Below, piece after piece: positions 33,070 to 41,794 of a stretch of DNA of 64,000 bases. The translations under genes and the position numbers were made by a program. The stretch spans positions 310,001 to 374,000 of the forward strand of contig NZ_WXVV01000001.1 of NCBI RefSeq assembly GCF_013433315.1. The letters are read 5' to 3'. Every line of letters begins with the position of its first letter. Within the stretch, counting starts at the first letter, position 1. The notes beneath the pieces are model-generated. The model was not told the DNA's origin and did not search any database. It worked only from the letters and a program-made list of their open reading frames with translations. This stretch comes from Pseudomonas crudilactis. GTDB taxonomy: Bacteria > Pseudomonadota > Gammaproteobacteria > Pseudomonadales > Pseudomonadaceae.

Positions 33070-35154
33070 TTAAGGAGCAGGCGCAGGATTCCAACCCGGT
33101 TCCGACTCGCAGTACAAGTAGTCACCGTTGAGCAAGTAAACCACCATTTCTTCAACTTCCGATGTAGGTACAGTCGGCGTGGAGTACCAGATTTTCACAT
33201 AGCCCGCATAAAACTCGGCTGGATCAGGTGGGGTATCAGGAGGACGAGGAAGATTGCGAATATTCGGTGTATACGGAACTTCCCATAACATACCAGCCGT
33301 TAGTTCCGTCGGGGTGATAGGACGAGTCTCACTAAACACGGTATCGGCCGGTGCATCTACGGTATAAGCGTCGTCATGCCAGCCTTTCCAATTGAATGTG
33401 ATGTCCATCCCGGCGGTGAAATGATCATTGGGCTGGATCTTGAACGTCGCAACGTGATCATCCCCCGTCAAACTCTCGCAAATGATGTCTGGATATTCGG
33501 TGCCATCGGTCGGTGGACGTTGGAATACCGGTTTATCGAGGACGATGACTACAGTGTTGACAGTTACCGTCTGTTTTTCCGCCTCTTGAGTATTATTTCG
33601 AGCCGGGTTTTCATAAATCCACCAAGCTTCTTTAGGTCCAATACCACCCGGACCGACAACGGTATATGGCAACTCTACCGGAATGACTGTATTGATATTC
33701 GACGTAGTCACTGACACTGAATTAACGATAATTTCGCCTTGATTCCCGAGATACATCAGAGTGACCAGATCGCCCGCTTCGGGATCGGGAAATGTCGTCC
33801 CGGTTGTGACAGGCGATACATCGATATGAGCTATGGCTGTTTGATCGACGTCATGAGGGCCGAGTACGTTGTCGGTGACAGGGGCCTGGCCGCGGACAAT
33901 CAGTTTCCGGAACTCGGGATTAACCTCAGGGGGCGGGTTCGTCGGGTCGACGGTATAAGGCGGATGCGTCGAGAAATCTGTTTTTACAGTTTTCGTTCCA
34001 TCGTCGATCGATAAACCGCCACGCATCAAGTCAGCTTTGACGACCACGTCCAACTCAAAATTCGTTCCCGTCTGGTTATCAAAGTATTGTTTGCTCAGAC
34101 TCGACCATGGAATGGTGAACTCCAGCTCTGGGAGTGCATTGAATTGGAGATCCTGGGCTGGTTGATCGCCGTACGTCAGGCTCACTCCGTCGGTGCCGAT
34201 TGTATCTACCAACCGGCTGACTTTTACCTTCACACCTGCACGCGCATCATTTAAATCGATCAGACCATCCTCGTTTGCCGGGATGGTAATTACGCCCAAT
34301 TTAGGAAGTGGCAGAAAACGTACGTTTCTGAAATACACGCCCCATGCGCTCTGGTTGCCAGCAGCATCAGTAATAATGAACCAGATGAACGCCCGGCCGC
34401 TCGTTACCTTGCGCAGCTCTGCGGTCGGGATGGACAGCCTGCCACCGGTGGGCATTGGCCCGTTAAAAAAAGGCGGCACTTGCGGAGGGTTGGTACGTAT
34501 TCCTGCCACGTACAGGGTCAACGTGTCATCCGCCTGAAAGTTGGGGTAGCTGGTACCAATTTCTACCTGCAATCCCCCTGAGTTACCTGGCAGGTTCGCC
34601 CATGCGTCATCGAGATCGCCGGGGGCATTTGGAAACGTGGCTGGCGGAACTGTTCTGGCGCCAGGGGTCTGCCCGGGATTTGTACCTGTTTGTGCAGGTT
34701 TCGCCTGCCAGGCACCGGTACGGTCGATAAAAAACTGCATTACATCACCGGTCAGCGGGTTGAGCCCCCGCTCATACAGAACGCAACGAACCCAGATCGG
34801 CGTCGGTCCGACCGGGGTTGCATCTTCGCCCAGATAGTCGGTAGGCACTGTGATCGGAAAATCTACAGGGCGGGTGGCCAGGTCACCGAGATTCACCCTA
34901 GGTAACCGCGTGAAGTCCGACGGCAACGGATTGGCCGGAGGTTGAGTTCGCGTGACATCAAGGGCGATCTGATCCCTGTTGTTGGGGTTCAACCACACAT
35001 TAGTCTTGACCATCAGTGTCAGCGGGCCGCCCACAGGGATCGCGGCTATCGGAATAATGTTCCCGGTTGGACCGCGCCCATCCGGTAACTCCGGGGTAGG
35101 CGCAGCCAAAATGCCCATTGGTGACCCTGACGCCGTTGTTTGAATACTTGTCAT
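33070..35154 (-). CDS. Large Ig-like multi-domain protein of unknown function
   Basis: A 694-residue protein, strand- and Pro-rich, with no signal peptide or membrane helix. It looks like a row of about six Ig-like beta domains with repeated features: openings such as LTLYVAGIR and LVTLMYLGNQGEI, inner strands like FIWFIITDAAGNQSA, and ends with VPYTVVGPGG or WEVPYTPN. Pro-rich joints (NPPQVPPFFNGPMP, PPRPPDTPPDP-like) separate them. It has few Cys (two near the end). ATG 35154 has GGAGA 7 bases upstream; the longer frame from 35205 lacks a site. It follows the 284-residue gene by 104 bases on the same strand. A surface or secreted role is possible but not shown. Confidence 0.7.
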   Translation of the reverse strand: MTSIQTTASGSPMGILAAPTPELPDGRGPTGNIIPIAAIPVGGPLTLMVKTNVWLNPNNRDQIALDVTRTQPPANPLPSDFTRLPRVNLGDLATRPVDFPITVPTDYLGEDATPVGPTPIWVRCVLYERGLNPLTGDVMQFFIDRTGAWQAKPAQTGTNPGQTPGARTVPPATFPNAPGDLDDAWANLPGNSGGLQVEIGTSYPNFQADDTLTLYVAGIRTNPPQVPPFFNGPMPTGGRLSIPTAELRKVTSGRAFIWFIITDAAGNQSAWGVYFRNVRFLPLPKLGVITIPANEDGLIDLNDARAGVKVKVSRLVDTIGTDGVSLTYGDQPAQDLQFNALPELEFTIPWSSLSKQYFDNQTGTNFELDVVVKADLMRGGLSIDDGTKTVKTDFSTHPPYTVDPTNPPPEVNPEFRKLIVRGQAPVTDNVLGPHDVDQTAIAHIDVSPVTTGTTFPDPEAGDLVTLMYLGNQGEIIVNSVSVTTSNINTVIPVELPYTVVGPGGIGPKEAWWIYENPARNNTQEAEKQTVTVNTVVIVLDKPVFQRPPTDGTEYPDIICESLTGDDHVATFKIQPNDHFTAGMDITFNWKGWHDDAYTVDAPADTVFSETRPITPTELTAGMLWEVPYTPNIRNLPRPPDTPPDPAEFYAGYVKIWYSTPTVPTSEVEEMVVYLLNGDYLYCESEPGWNPAPAP

Positions 35155-35258
35155 GTGCTTTCTCCATTGCGTAGAAAATGTCTTCAATCCATGCATCTTC
35201 GACAATGGCGAACGCCGCCAACTGCAGTCGTGATATCGCTGCCACTATTACGCTCTGA

Positions 35259-36113
35259 TCAAGTCATCCAACTTGAGTCAGCGCAATATTCGCTTTGTCC
35301 CGGAATCACCCTGTCTACTTTCACCAGCCCGGTAAAAGAGCGAAATATAGGAATTCCATTTCGCAACAACTGGTAATTGACGGTCGCTGAATGGTTGTTT
35401 CGCATCGGCTCTATATGTGAGGCAAATGGTTTTATCACCAACTTCACCGCTTGCTTGTTTACAACATCAGTCACAACTTCATTGAATTCGAACTCTGGCG
35501 TTAATGGATCTACTAGTTCTCCTGGCCCGTATAGAGAGCCCCATGCTTGCCAATAAACTCTGAGGACATCGTTGAGATCAAATAAATCATCAAAAGGAAT
35601 CTCGACGCGCACCCCTTCCCAGATAAACAAGGATTCCGGATCGTCGGGATAATTTTTATGACAACCGATATACCCCCAAATGTCTGCGTCGGGAAAACCC
35701 GCCTCTTTCAATCGTTGCGGTGGCGCAACGATTGCATAGGTCAGGCGTCGTTTTTCCGACGTCGTCGGGTTGATCGAACGTACCGTATAAAACAACTCGA
35801 ACGTCGCCACATCCGGTAGTTTCTCGGGAGCCACTGAAATACGAAATTCCACAGCATCGTCCGCGACCCCATATTCGGCCCAAGCGACAAAATCGGGGTT
35901 ACCAACAATGAAAATCTCCACACGGTCTTTGCGCGCGCCAGAAACAGGAAAACTCAGCCAGCGGTCAATCACGCAGACGATGCCGACTTGCTTTGCATCC
36001 GGCGGCAATGTTCCGGCCGGATCTTGGGGGTCAACTCCGTCCACTCGCGGAAGGCTCAGGAGCACAGCGGAACTCAATGTGCTACTGGCTGTAATTGGCG
36101 CTTTGGTCGGCAT
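35259..36113 (-). CDS. Uncharacterised beta-rich protein, partner of the Ig-like gene
   Basis: A 284-residue protein with no signal peptide or known domain. It is strand-rich (VGIVCVIDRWLSFPV, VEIFIVGNPDFVAWAEYGV, VATFELFYTVRSINP, VRVEIPFDDLF, VNYQLLRNGIPIF) and shares the general Ig-like texture of the next gene, so both could come from one family. ATG 36113 was chosen; an in-frame GTG lies at 36125. No strong ribosome site is seen. The gene lies 66 bases from the CTGTCA-N4-TGACAG palindrome and is divergent from ptxS. Function unknown. Confidence 0.65.
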   Translation of the reverse strand: MPTKAPITASSTLSSAVLLSLPRVDGVDPQDPAGTLPPDAKQVGIVCVIDRWLSFPVSGARKDRVEIFIVGNPDFVAWAEYGVADDAVEFRISVAPEKLPDVATFELFYTVRSINPTTSEKRRLTYAIVAPPQRLKEAGFPDADIWGYIGCHKNYPDDPESLFIWEGVRVEIPFDDLFDLNDVLRVYWQAWGSLYGPGELVDPLTPEFEFNEVVTDVVNKQAVKLVIKPFASHIEPMRNNHSATVNYQLLRNGIPIFRSFTGLVKVDRVIPGQSEYCADSSWMT

Positions 36114-36179
36114 GGAGTCTCTCACTGGCTGGTCATCTTGGCCTGAAGAAATTAAGCGCTGCTATTGGGAAACTGCCTA

Positions 36180-36195
36180 CTGTCAGATCTGACAG
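36180..36195. promoter_or_regulatory. CTGTCA-N4-TGACAG palindrome, site 3
   Basis: CTGTCA-GATC-TGACAG, with imperfect flanking symmetry, 66 bases before the ATG of the uncharacterised operon at 36113 (minus strand). The spacer length is the same as at sites 1 and 2. Confidence 0.6.
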
Positions 36196-36283
36196 GTAAA
36201 GCAGCCGCCTGTCGGAAATTCAACTTGCCATGAATGTTTCTGACGCATTTGAAGGTTGACGGCCCGGGTCTGATAGTGTCTTC

Positions 36284-36297
36284 TGAAACCGGTTTCA
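36284..36297. promoter_or_regulatory. PtxS operator upstream of ptxS
   Basis: TGAAACCGGTTTCA, a perfect 14-base palindrome and the known PtxS recognition sequence, 50 bases before the ptxS start. It indicates autorepression, relieved by 2-ketogluconate. Confidence 0.88.
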
Positions 36298-36347
36298 GCG
36301 GTATTTGCACATTGAAACGCTACCCTCCAAAAATAAGGTCTACCGAA

Positions 36348-37376
36348 TTGAACGTCTTTTCTGCCGCTCAGCGCAGCCGCGTCACCATGCTTGACGTCGC
36401 CGAACGCGCAGGGGTCTCCAAGGCCAGCGTCTCGCGCTTCATCGGCGATGACCGTGCCCTGCTCTCCGATACCATTGCCCTGCGCATCGAGCAGGCCATC
36501 GCGGAACTCGGCTATCGCCCCAACCAGATGGCTCGCGGCCTGAAACGCGGGCGTACCCGCCTGATCGGCATGCTCGTCGCCGATATCCGTAACCCTTATT
36601 CGATTGCCGTGATGCACGGGGTGGAAACCGCTTGCCGTGCGCACGGTTACAGCCTGGTGGTGTGCAACACCGACCGCGATGACGAGCAGGAACGCCAGCA
36701 CCTCGCACTGCTGCGCTCGTACAACATCGAAGGGCTGATCGTGAACACGCTGGGCCATCATCGTGATGAACTGCATGAGCTGCGTCGCGAGATGCCGCTG
36801 GTGCTGGTGGATCGCAAGGTCGACGGTCTCGACAGCGACATGGTCGGGCTGAACAACCCGCAAGCCGTGGAGATGGCGCTGGCGCATTTGGAGCAGCGCG
36901 GTTATCGGGATCTGGTGCTGGTCACTGAACCGTATGACGGCACCAGTTCGCGGATCGAGCGGGTCAGCAGTTTTCAGGCGCAGATTGCCCAGCGCTCGGC
37001 GCTGACTGGGGCGGTGCTGGAAACCGGCGATGATCTGAGCGCACAACTTCAAACCTTTTTGAACACACCCGGCAATGGCCCAAAAGCGCTGTTTTGCGCC
37101 AATGGCGTTGCGGCGTTGGCCGCGACGACGGCGTTGCACCAGATGGGTTGCCGGTTGTTCGAGGATGTCGGGCTGATCGCTCTGGATGATCTGGATTGGT
37201 ATCCGTTGGTGGGCAGCGGGATTACCGCGCTGGCTCAACCGACGGCCGAGATTGGCGCGCGGGCGTTTGAGTGTTTGCTCAAGCGTTTGCGTGGGGATGA
37301 TGAGGTGGCGCGGGTGGTGGATTTTGCGCCGGTGCTGGTTGAGCGTGGGTCGACCATTGGGATTTCAGGTGTTTGA
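36348..37376 (+). CDS. ptxS: LacI-family repressor PtxS of 2-ketogluconate genes
   Basis: A 342-residue LacI/GalR regulator. The helix-turn-helix is MLDVAERAGVSKASVSRFIGD with hinge helix RPNQMARGLKRGRT; the rest is the sugar-binding domain (LIGMLVADIRNPYSIAVMHGVE; GLIALDDLDWYPLV). It lies directly upstream of kguEKTD and has its operator in front of both units, as in P. aeruginosa and P. putida. TTG at 36348 with AAGG 8-9 bases upstream was chosen; the open frame reaches back to 36234 across the operator, which cannot be coding. The ligand 2-ketogluconate is known for this family. Confidence 0.92.
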   Translation: MNVFSAAQRSRVTMLDVAERAGVSKASVSRFIGDDRALLSDTIALRIEQAIAELGYRPNQMARGLKRGRTRLIGMLVADIRNPYSIAVMHGVETACRAHGYSLVVCNTDRDDEQERQHLALLRSYNIEGLIVNTLGHHRDELHELRREMPLVLVDRKVDGLDSDMVGLNNPQAVEMALAHLEQRGYRDLVLVTEPYDGTSSRIERVSSFQAQIAQRSALTGAVLETGDDLSAQLQTFLNTPGNGPKALFCANGVAALAATTALHQMGCRLFEDVGLIALDDLDWYPLVGSGITALAQPTAEIGARAFECLLKRLRGDDEVARVVDFAPVLVERGSTIGISGV

Positions 37377-37382
37377 GCTGAC

Positions 37383-37450
37383 GCCTTCGCGAGCAGGCTC
37401 GCTCCCACAGGTGATCGCATTCCATTGTGGGAGCGAGCCTGCTCGCGAAG
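37383..37450. repeat. REP pair, inverted
   Basis: Inverted REP copies at 37383-37411 and 37425-37450 between ptxS and kguE. Confidence 0.88.
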
Positions 37451-37499
37451 GGGCCAGCAAAAACAACACATCACTCATCGATATTTTTTTGAACAAAAA

Positions 37500-37513
37500 T
37501 GAAACCGGTTTCA
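37500..37513. promoter_or_regulatory. PtxS operator upstream of kguE
   Basis: A second perfect TGAAACCGGTTTCA palindrome, 13 bases before the kguE ATG. PtxS bound here would block the kgu operon. Confidence 0.88.
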
Positions 37514-37526
37514 GAGGTCAATAACA

Positions 37527-38309
37527 ATGAACAAACCCGCCGTTTCCATCAGTCTGTCCAGCTACGGTGCCGAGCTCGTGCGTCAGCGAGGGCAAGCTTC
37601 TTTTATCGACGTTCTGGCTGCGGCCGGGGCCAATCGCATCGAGTGGCGCGAAGAATTGCTGACCCGTGAAGACCCTGCGCAACTGGCCATGGCCACTCAG
37701 GCGCAAGGCTTGCAAAGCATCTATTCCTCACCCACCGAACTGTGGCTGGCCGGTCAGGCGCAACCGAATCCCGAATTGATTACCGCGCTGCAACAGACCG
37801 AAGCGTTCGGTTCGAAATGGCTGAAAGTTTCTCTCGGTTACTTCACCGACAACAATGATCTGCAAGCCTTGGCCGAACGCTTGCAGCACAGTCCGGTGCA
37901 ACTGCTGGTGGAAAACGACCAGACCTTGCACGGCGGACGCATCGAACCGTTTCAGCGTTTCTTCGCCGCCGTCGAGCAGCACAATCTGCCAATCAAGATG
38001 ACTTTCGATATCGGCAACTGGCAGTGGCAGGACCAGTCCGCCACCAGCGCTGCACGCCTGCTCGGCCGGCATGTCGGCTATGTGCACTGCAAAGCCGTGG
38101 CCCGCCGCCCCGACGGCAAACTGGTGGCGGTGCCGCCCGCCGTCAGCGACCTGCATCTGTGGGAACAACTGCTGCGGCACATGGCCCAAGGCGTTATGCG
38201 CGCGGCCGAATACCCGTTGCAGGGCGAAGATCTGGTGCAACTGACCACCGAGCACGTCGCCGCCCTCGCCCGCCTCGGCCAATCGCGTCTGGAGCCTGCT
38301 CATGTCTGA
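37527..38309 (+). CDS. kguE: KguE, 2-ketogluconate operon epimerase/isomerase-like protein
   Basis: A 260-residue TIM-barrel protein of the AP-endonuclease-2/xylose-isomerase-like family. Likely metal ligands include the Glu in RIEWREELL, the Glu-Asn-Asp in [12 protein letters not shown] and the Asp in [10 protein letters not shown], plus the His of YVHCKAV. It is the first gene of the operon that takes up and phosphorylates 2-ketogluconate; the exact reaction of KguE is not established. GAGG precedes ATG 37527. It overlaps kguK by 8 bases. Confidence 0.9.
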   Translation: MNKPAVSISLSSYGAELVRQRGQASFIDVLAAAGANRIEWREELLTREDPAQLAMATQAQGLQSIYSSPTELWLAGQAQPNPELITALQQTEAFGSKWLKVSLGYFTDNNDLQALAERLQHSPVQLLVENDQTLHGGRIEPFQRFFAAVEQHNLPIKMTFDIGNWQWQDQSATSAARLLGRHVGYVHCKAVARRPDGKLVAVPPAVSDLHLWEQLLRHMAQGVMRAAEYPLQGEDLVQLTTEHVAALARLGQSRLEPAHV

Positions 38310-39321
38310 GATCGATATTCTTTCGTTCGGCGAGACCATGGCGATGCTGGTCGCCGAGCAGACCGGTGATCTGGCGGCGGTCGAGCACTTCCACAAGCGC
38401 ATCGCCGGAGCTGACAGCAATGTCGCGATCGGGCTGTCGCGTCTGGGTTTCAACGTCGCCTGGCTGAGTCGGGTTGGCAATGATTCGCTCGGGCGCTTTG
38501 TGGTCGAGACCTTGATCAAGGAAGGTCTGGATTGCAGCCATGTCGATGTCGATCAACAGCACCCGACCGGTTTCCAGTTCAAATCGCGCAATGACGACGG
38601 CAGCGACCCGCAGGTCGAGTATTTCCGGCGCGGTTCGGCGGCCAGTCATCTGTCGCCGCAGTCGATCTCGACAAGCCTGCTGAGCGCTCGCCATCTGCAC
38701 GCCACTGGCATTCCACCGGCGCTTTCCGCTTCGGCGCGGGAGATGTCTTTCGAGCTGATGACACGCATGCGCAATGCCGGGCGCAGCGTCTCGTTCGATC
38801 CCAATCTGCGCCCGAGCCTGTGGGCCAGCGAGCGCGAAATGATCACCGAAATCAACCGCCTCGCCGCCCTCGCCCATTGGGTGTTGCCGGGGCTGAGTGA
38901 AGGCCGCTTGCTGACTGGTTTTGACGATCCGGCGGACATTGCCGCGTTTTATCTCGATCAGGGCGCTGAGGCGGTGGCGATCAAGCTTGGCCCGGAAGGC
39001 GCTTATTACCGAACGCACCTGGCGTCGGGATTTGTCGCCGGTGTGCCGGTGGCGCATGTCGTCGACACGGTCGGTGCCGGTGACGGCTTTGCAGTGGGGA
39101 TGATCAGTGCCCTGCTCGAACAGCAGAGTTTTGCCGAGGCGGTGCAGCGTGCGAACTGGATTGGCAGTCGGGCGGTGCAGAGTCGCGGGGATATGGAGGG
39201 CCTTCCAACCCGCCTGGAGTTATCCGTTGAATTTGAGGCCGCCTTCGCGAGCAAGCTCGCTCCCACAGGGGAATGCATTCCAAATGTGGGAGCGAGCTTG
39301 CTCGCGAAGAGGCCAGCCTGA
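38302..39321 (+). CDS. kguK: KguK, 2-ketogluconate kinase
   Basis: A 339-residue PfkB/ribokinase-family kinase that makes 2-keto-6-phosphogluconate. It starts [14 protein letters not shown], has [19 protein letters not shown] and the C-terminal catalytic motif [14 protein letters not shown] (DTxGAGD, with the Asp as base). The last 27 residues or so ([16 protein letters not shown] and on) are encoded by the REP pair at 39241-39310, so the native end was near [10 protein letters not shown] and the stop now lies beyond the repeat. The added tail is unlikely to disturb the fold, as it follows the last helix. Confidence 0.92.
   Translation: MSEIDILSFGETMAMLVAEQTGDLAAVEHFHKRIAGADSNVAIGLSRLGFNVAWLSRVGNDSLGRFVVETLIKEGLDCSHVDVDQQHPTGFQFKSRNDDGSDPQVEYFRRGSAASHLSPQSISTSLLSARHLHATGIPPALSASAREMSFELMTRMRNAGRSVSFDPNLRPSLWASEREMITEINRLAALAHWVLPGLSEGRLLTGFDDPADIAAFYLDQGAEAVAIKLGPEGAYYRTHLASGFVAGVPVAHVVDTVGAGDGFAVGMISALLEQQSFAEAVQRANWIGSRAVQSRGDMEGLPTRLELSVEFEAAFASKLAPTGECIPNVGASLLAKRPA
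39241..39310. repeat. REP pair overlapping the 3' end of kguK
   Basis: Inverted copies at 39241-39270 and 39284-39310 with AAGCTCGCTCCCAC variants. They lie inside the kguK frame and encode its C-terminal tail. Confidence 0.88.
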
Positions 39322-39378
39322 TCACCGCAAATAATTGAACCTGCTGCGACAAAAACAACAAGCTCAGGAGCAAGACCC

Positions 39379-40677
39379 ATGAAAACCGCAACCCTCGCCA
39401 CCCGCCGCTGGTGGTACATCATGCCCATCGTGTTCATCACCTACAGCCTGGCGTATCTCGATCGCGCCAATTACGGCTTCGCCGCTGCGTCCGGCATGGC
39501 TGCCGATCTGATGATCACCCCGGGGCTGTCGTCGCTGCTCGGCGCGCTGTTCTTTCTCGGTTACTTCTTCTTCCAGGTGCCCGGCGCGATCTACGCGCAA
39601 AAACACAGCGTGAAGAAACTGATTTTCGTCAGCCTGATTCTCTGGGGCGGCCTCGCCACGCTGACCGGCGTGGTTTCCAACGCCTATTGGCTGATCGTCA
39701 TCCGTTTCATGCTCGGCGTCGTCGAAGCCGCTGTGATGCCGGCGATGCTGGTCTATCTGTGCCACTGGTTCACCCGTGCCGAACGCTCGCGGGCCAACAC
39801 TTTTCTGATCCTTGGCAACCCGGTGACCATGCTATGGATGTCGGTGGTTTCGGGTTATCTGGTGCAGCATTTCAGTTGGCGCTGGATGTTCATCATCGAA
39901 GGCCTGCCGGCGGTGCTCTGGGCATTTATCTGGTGGCGCCTGGCCGATGATCGTCCGTCCGAGGCCAAGTGGCTCAACGACCAGGAAAAGCAGGATCTGG
40001 AAAGTGCGCTGGCGGCTGAACAGGTCGGTATCAAAGCGGTGAAGAACTACGCCGAGGCCTTCCGTTCGCCGAAGGTGATCATTCTGGCGCTGCAGTTTTT
40101 CTGCTGGAGCATCGGCGTTTACGGCTTTGTGCTGTGGCTGCCGTCGATCCTCAAGGCCGGCGCGCAAATGGACATGATCGAGGCCGGCTGGCTGTCGGCG
40201 CTGCCGTATCTGGCGGCGGTGATCGGCATGCTTGTGGTGTCGTGGGGTTCGGACAAGTTGCAGAAGCGCAAACGCTTTGTCTGGCCGCCGCTGCTGATCG
40301 CATCCATCGCGTTTTACGGTTCTTACGCGTTGGGTGCTGAGCATTTCTGGTGGTCGTACACGCTGCTGGTGATTGCCGGCGCCTGCATGTACGCGCCTTA
40401 CGGACCGTTCTTTGCCATCGTCCCGGAGATTCTCCCGGCCAACGTTGCCGGTGGCGCGATGGCGTTGATCAACAGCATGGGCGCGCTCGGTTCGTTCGGC
40501 GGCTCGTATCTGGTCGGTTATTTGAACAGCTCCACCGGTTCGCCCGGTGCTTCGTATCTGCTGATGAGCGGCGCGTTGCTGTTGTCGGTGGTGCTGACGA
40601 TTTTTCTCAAGCCCGGCGCCAGTGATCGCGTCGTCGCCAAAGCCGTTGCCACGCCTGCCGTGCCAGCGCATTCCTGA
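39379..40677 (+). CDS. kguT: KguT, 2-ketogluconate MFS transporter
   Basis: A 432-residue major-facilitator transporter of the anion:cation symporter (ACS) family with 12 predicted helices. Helix 1 has FITYSLAYLDRANYGFAAASG, a family signature, and the central loop (RRLADDRPSEAKWL-like) links two six-helix halves. Its position between kguK and kguD identifies 2-ketogluconate as the substrate. AGGAG lies 8 bases before ATG 39379. It is expected to work by proton symport at the inner membrane. Confidence 0.93.
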   Translation: MKTATLATRRWWYIMPIVFITYSLAYLDRANYGFAAASGMAADLMITPGLSSLLGALFFLGYFFFQVPGAIYAQKHSVKKLIFVSLILWGGLATLTGVVSNAYWLIVIRFMLGVVEAAVMPAMLVYLCHWFTRAERSRANTFLILGNPVTMLWMSVVSGYLVQHFSWRWMFIIEGLPAVLWAFIWWRLADDRPSEAKWLNDQEKQDLESALAAEQVGIKAVKNYAEAFRSPKVIILALQFFCWSIGVYGFVLWLPSILKAGAQMDMIEAGWLSALPYLAAVIGMLVVSWGSDKLQKRKRFVWPPLLIASIAFYGSYALGAEHFWWSYTLLVIAGACMYAPYGPFFAIVPEILPANVAGGAMALINSMGALGSFGGSYLVGYLNSSTGSPGASYLLMSGALLLSVVLTIFLKPGASDRVVAKAVATPAVPAHS

Positions 40678-40690
40678 AGAGACTTCTGCC

Positions 40691-41794
40691 ATGAAAAAAC
40701 AGGTCGTGTTGTACAAGAAACTTTCGCCCGCGCTGATGGCGCGTCTGCAGGAACAGTACGAAGTAACGCTGATCAATAGCCTCGATGCCGACGGCCTCAT
40801 GCAATTGCGTGATGCCCTGCCCCGCGCCCACGGTTTGCTCGGCGCCAGCCTGAAGCTCGATGCGGCGTTGCTCGATCTCGCGCCACAACTCGAGGCCATT
40901 GCCAGCGTATCGGTGGGTGTCGATAACTACGACATCGATTACCTGACCCGGCGCAAGATCCTCCTGAGCAACACCCCGGACGTGCTCACCGAAACCACCG
41001 CTGACACCGGTTTCGCGCTGATCCTCGCCGCCGCGCGGCGTGTGGTGGAACTGGCGAACATGGTGCGCAGCGGTCAATGGAGCCGCAACATCGGCCCGGC
41101 GCATTTCGGCACCGATGTGCATGGCAAGACGCTGGGCATCATCGGCATGGGTCGCATCGGCGAAGCGCTGGCGCAACGTGGGCATTTCGGGTTTGGCATG
41201 CCGGTGCTCTATCACAGCCAGTCGCGCAAGCCGGCGGTCGAGGCGCGTTTTGATGCGCAGTATCGAAGCCTTGAAGACTTGCTCAAGCAGGCCGATTTCA
41301 TTTGCCTGACCTTGCCGCTGACGGCGCAGACTGAAGGCTTGATCGGCGCCGAGCAGTTCGCGCTGATGCGACCGGAAAGCATCTTCATCAATATCTCGCG
41401 GGGCAAAGTGGTCGATGAGGCGGCGATGATTGATGCGCTGCGTCACCAGCGGATTCGTGCGGCGGGGCTGGATGTGTTTGAGCGCGAGCCGTTGCCGCAT
41501 GACTCGCCGTTGTTGCAGCTGAGTAATGTGGTGGCGACGCCGCACATGGGCTCGGCAACGCATGAAACGCGCGAGGCGATGGCGCGGTGTGCGGTGGAAA
41601 ATCTGCTCGCGAAGAGGCCGCTACAGGCAACACAAAACCATCAGGCGCTGCGCATCTGCAGAAGCTGCGCCGCACAAAGCGCAATCCGCGCACAGGCATC
41701 CGCCAGTTTCACCCGATCCAGCACCAAACCAATCCTGATATGCCCTGCCGCACTCGGCCCGAACGCCTCACCGGCGAGGACCGAAACCCCATAG
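40691..41794 (+). CDS. kguD: KguD, 2-ketogluconate-6-phosphate reductase, altered C terminus
   Basis: A D-2-hydroxyacid dehydrogenase that reduces 2-keto-6-phosphogluconate to 6-phosphogluconate. The NAD(P) motif is GIIGMGRIGEALAQ, the catalytic Arg is in NISRGKVVDEAA, a Glu follows in LDVFEREPLP and the catalytic His is in ATPHMGSATH. About residue 304 the sequence enters REP-like bases (ENLLAKRP) and continues for some 60 residues of Ser/Ala/Arg-rich text that does not resemble the family and overlaps aruH by 154 bases. The expected length is about 325; here it is 367. The native end appears to have been lost. Confidence 0.88.
   Translation: MKKQVVLYKKLSPALMARLQEQYEVTLINSLDADGLMQLRDALPRAHGLLGASLKLDAALLDLAPQLEAIASVSVGVDNYDIDYLTRRKILLSNTPDVLTETTADTGFALILAAARRVVELANMVRSGQWSRNIGPAHFGTDVHGKTLGIIGMGRIGEALAQRGHFGFGMPVLYHSQSRKPAVEARFDAQYRSLEDLLKQADFICLTLPLTAQTEGLIGAEQFALMRPESIFINISRGKVVDEAAMIDALRHQRIRAAGLDVFEREPLPHDSPLLQLSNVVATPHMGSATHETREAMARCAVENLLAKRPLQATQNHQALRICRSCAAQSAIRAQASASFTRSSTKPILICPAALGPNASPARTETP
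41603..41620. repeat. Partial REP sequence inside kguD
   Basis: CTGCTCGCGAAGAGGCCG, the terminal half of a REP core, at the point where kguD loses family similarity. Confidence 0.55.

Noticed and set aside
36183..37238. 351-codon minus-strand frame opposite ptxS
   Set aside because: Antisense of a clear LacI-family gene.
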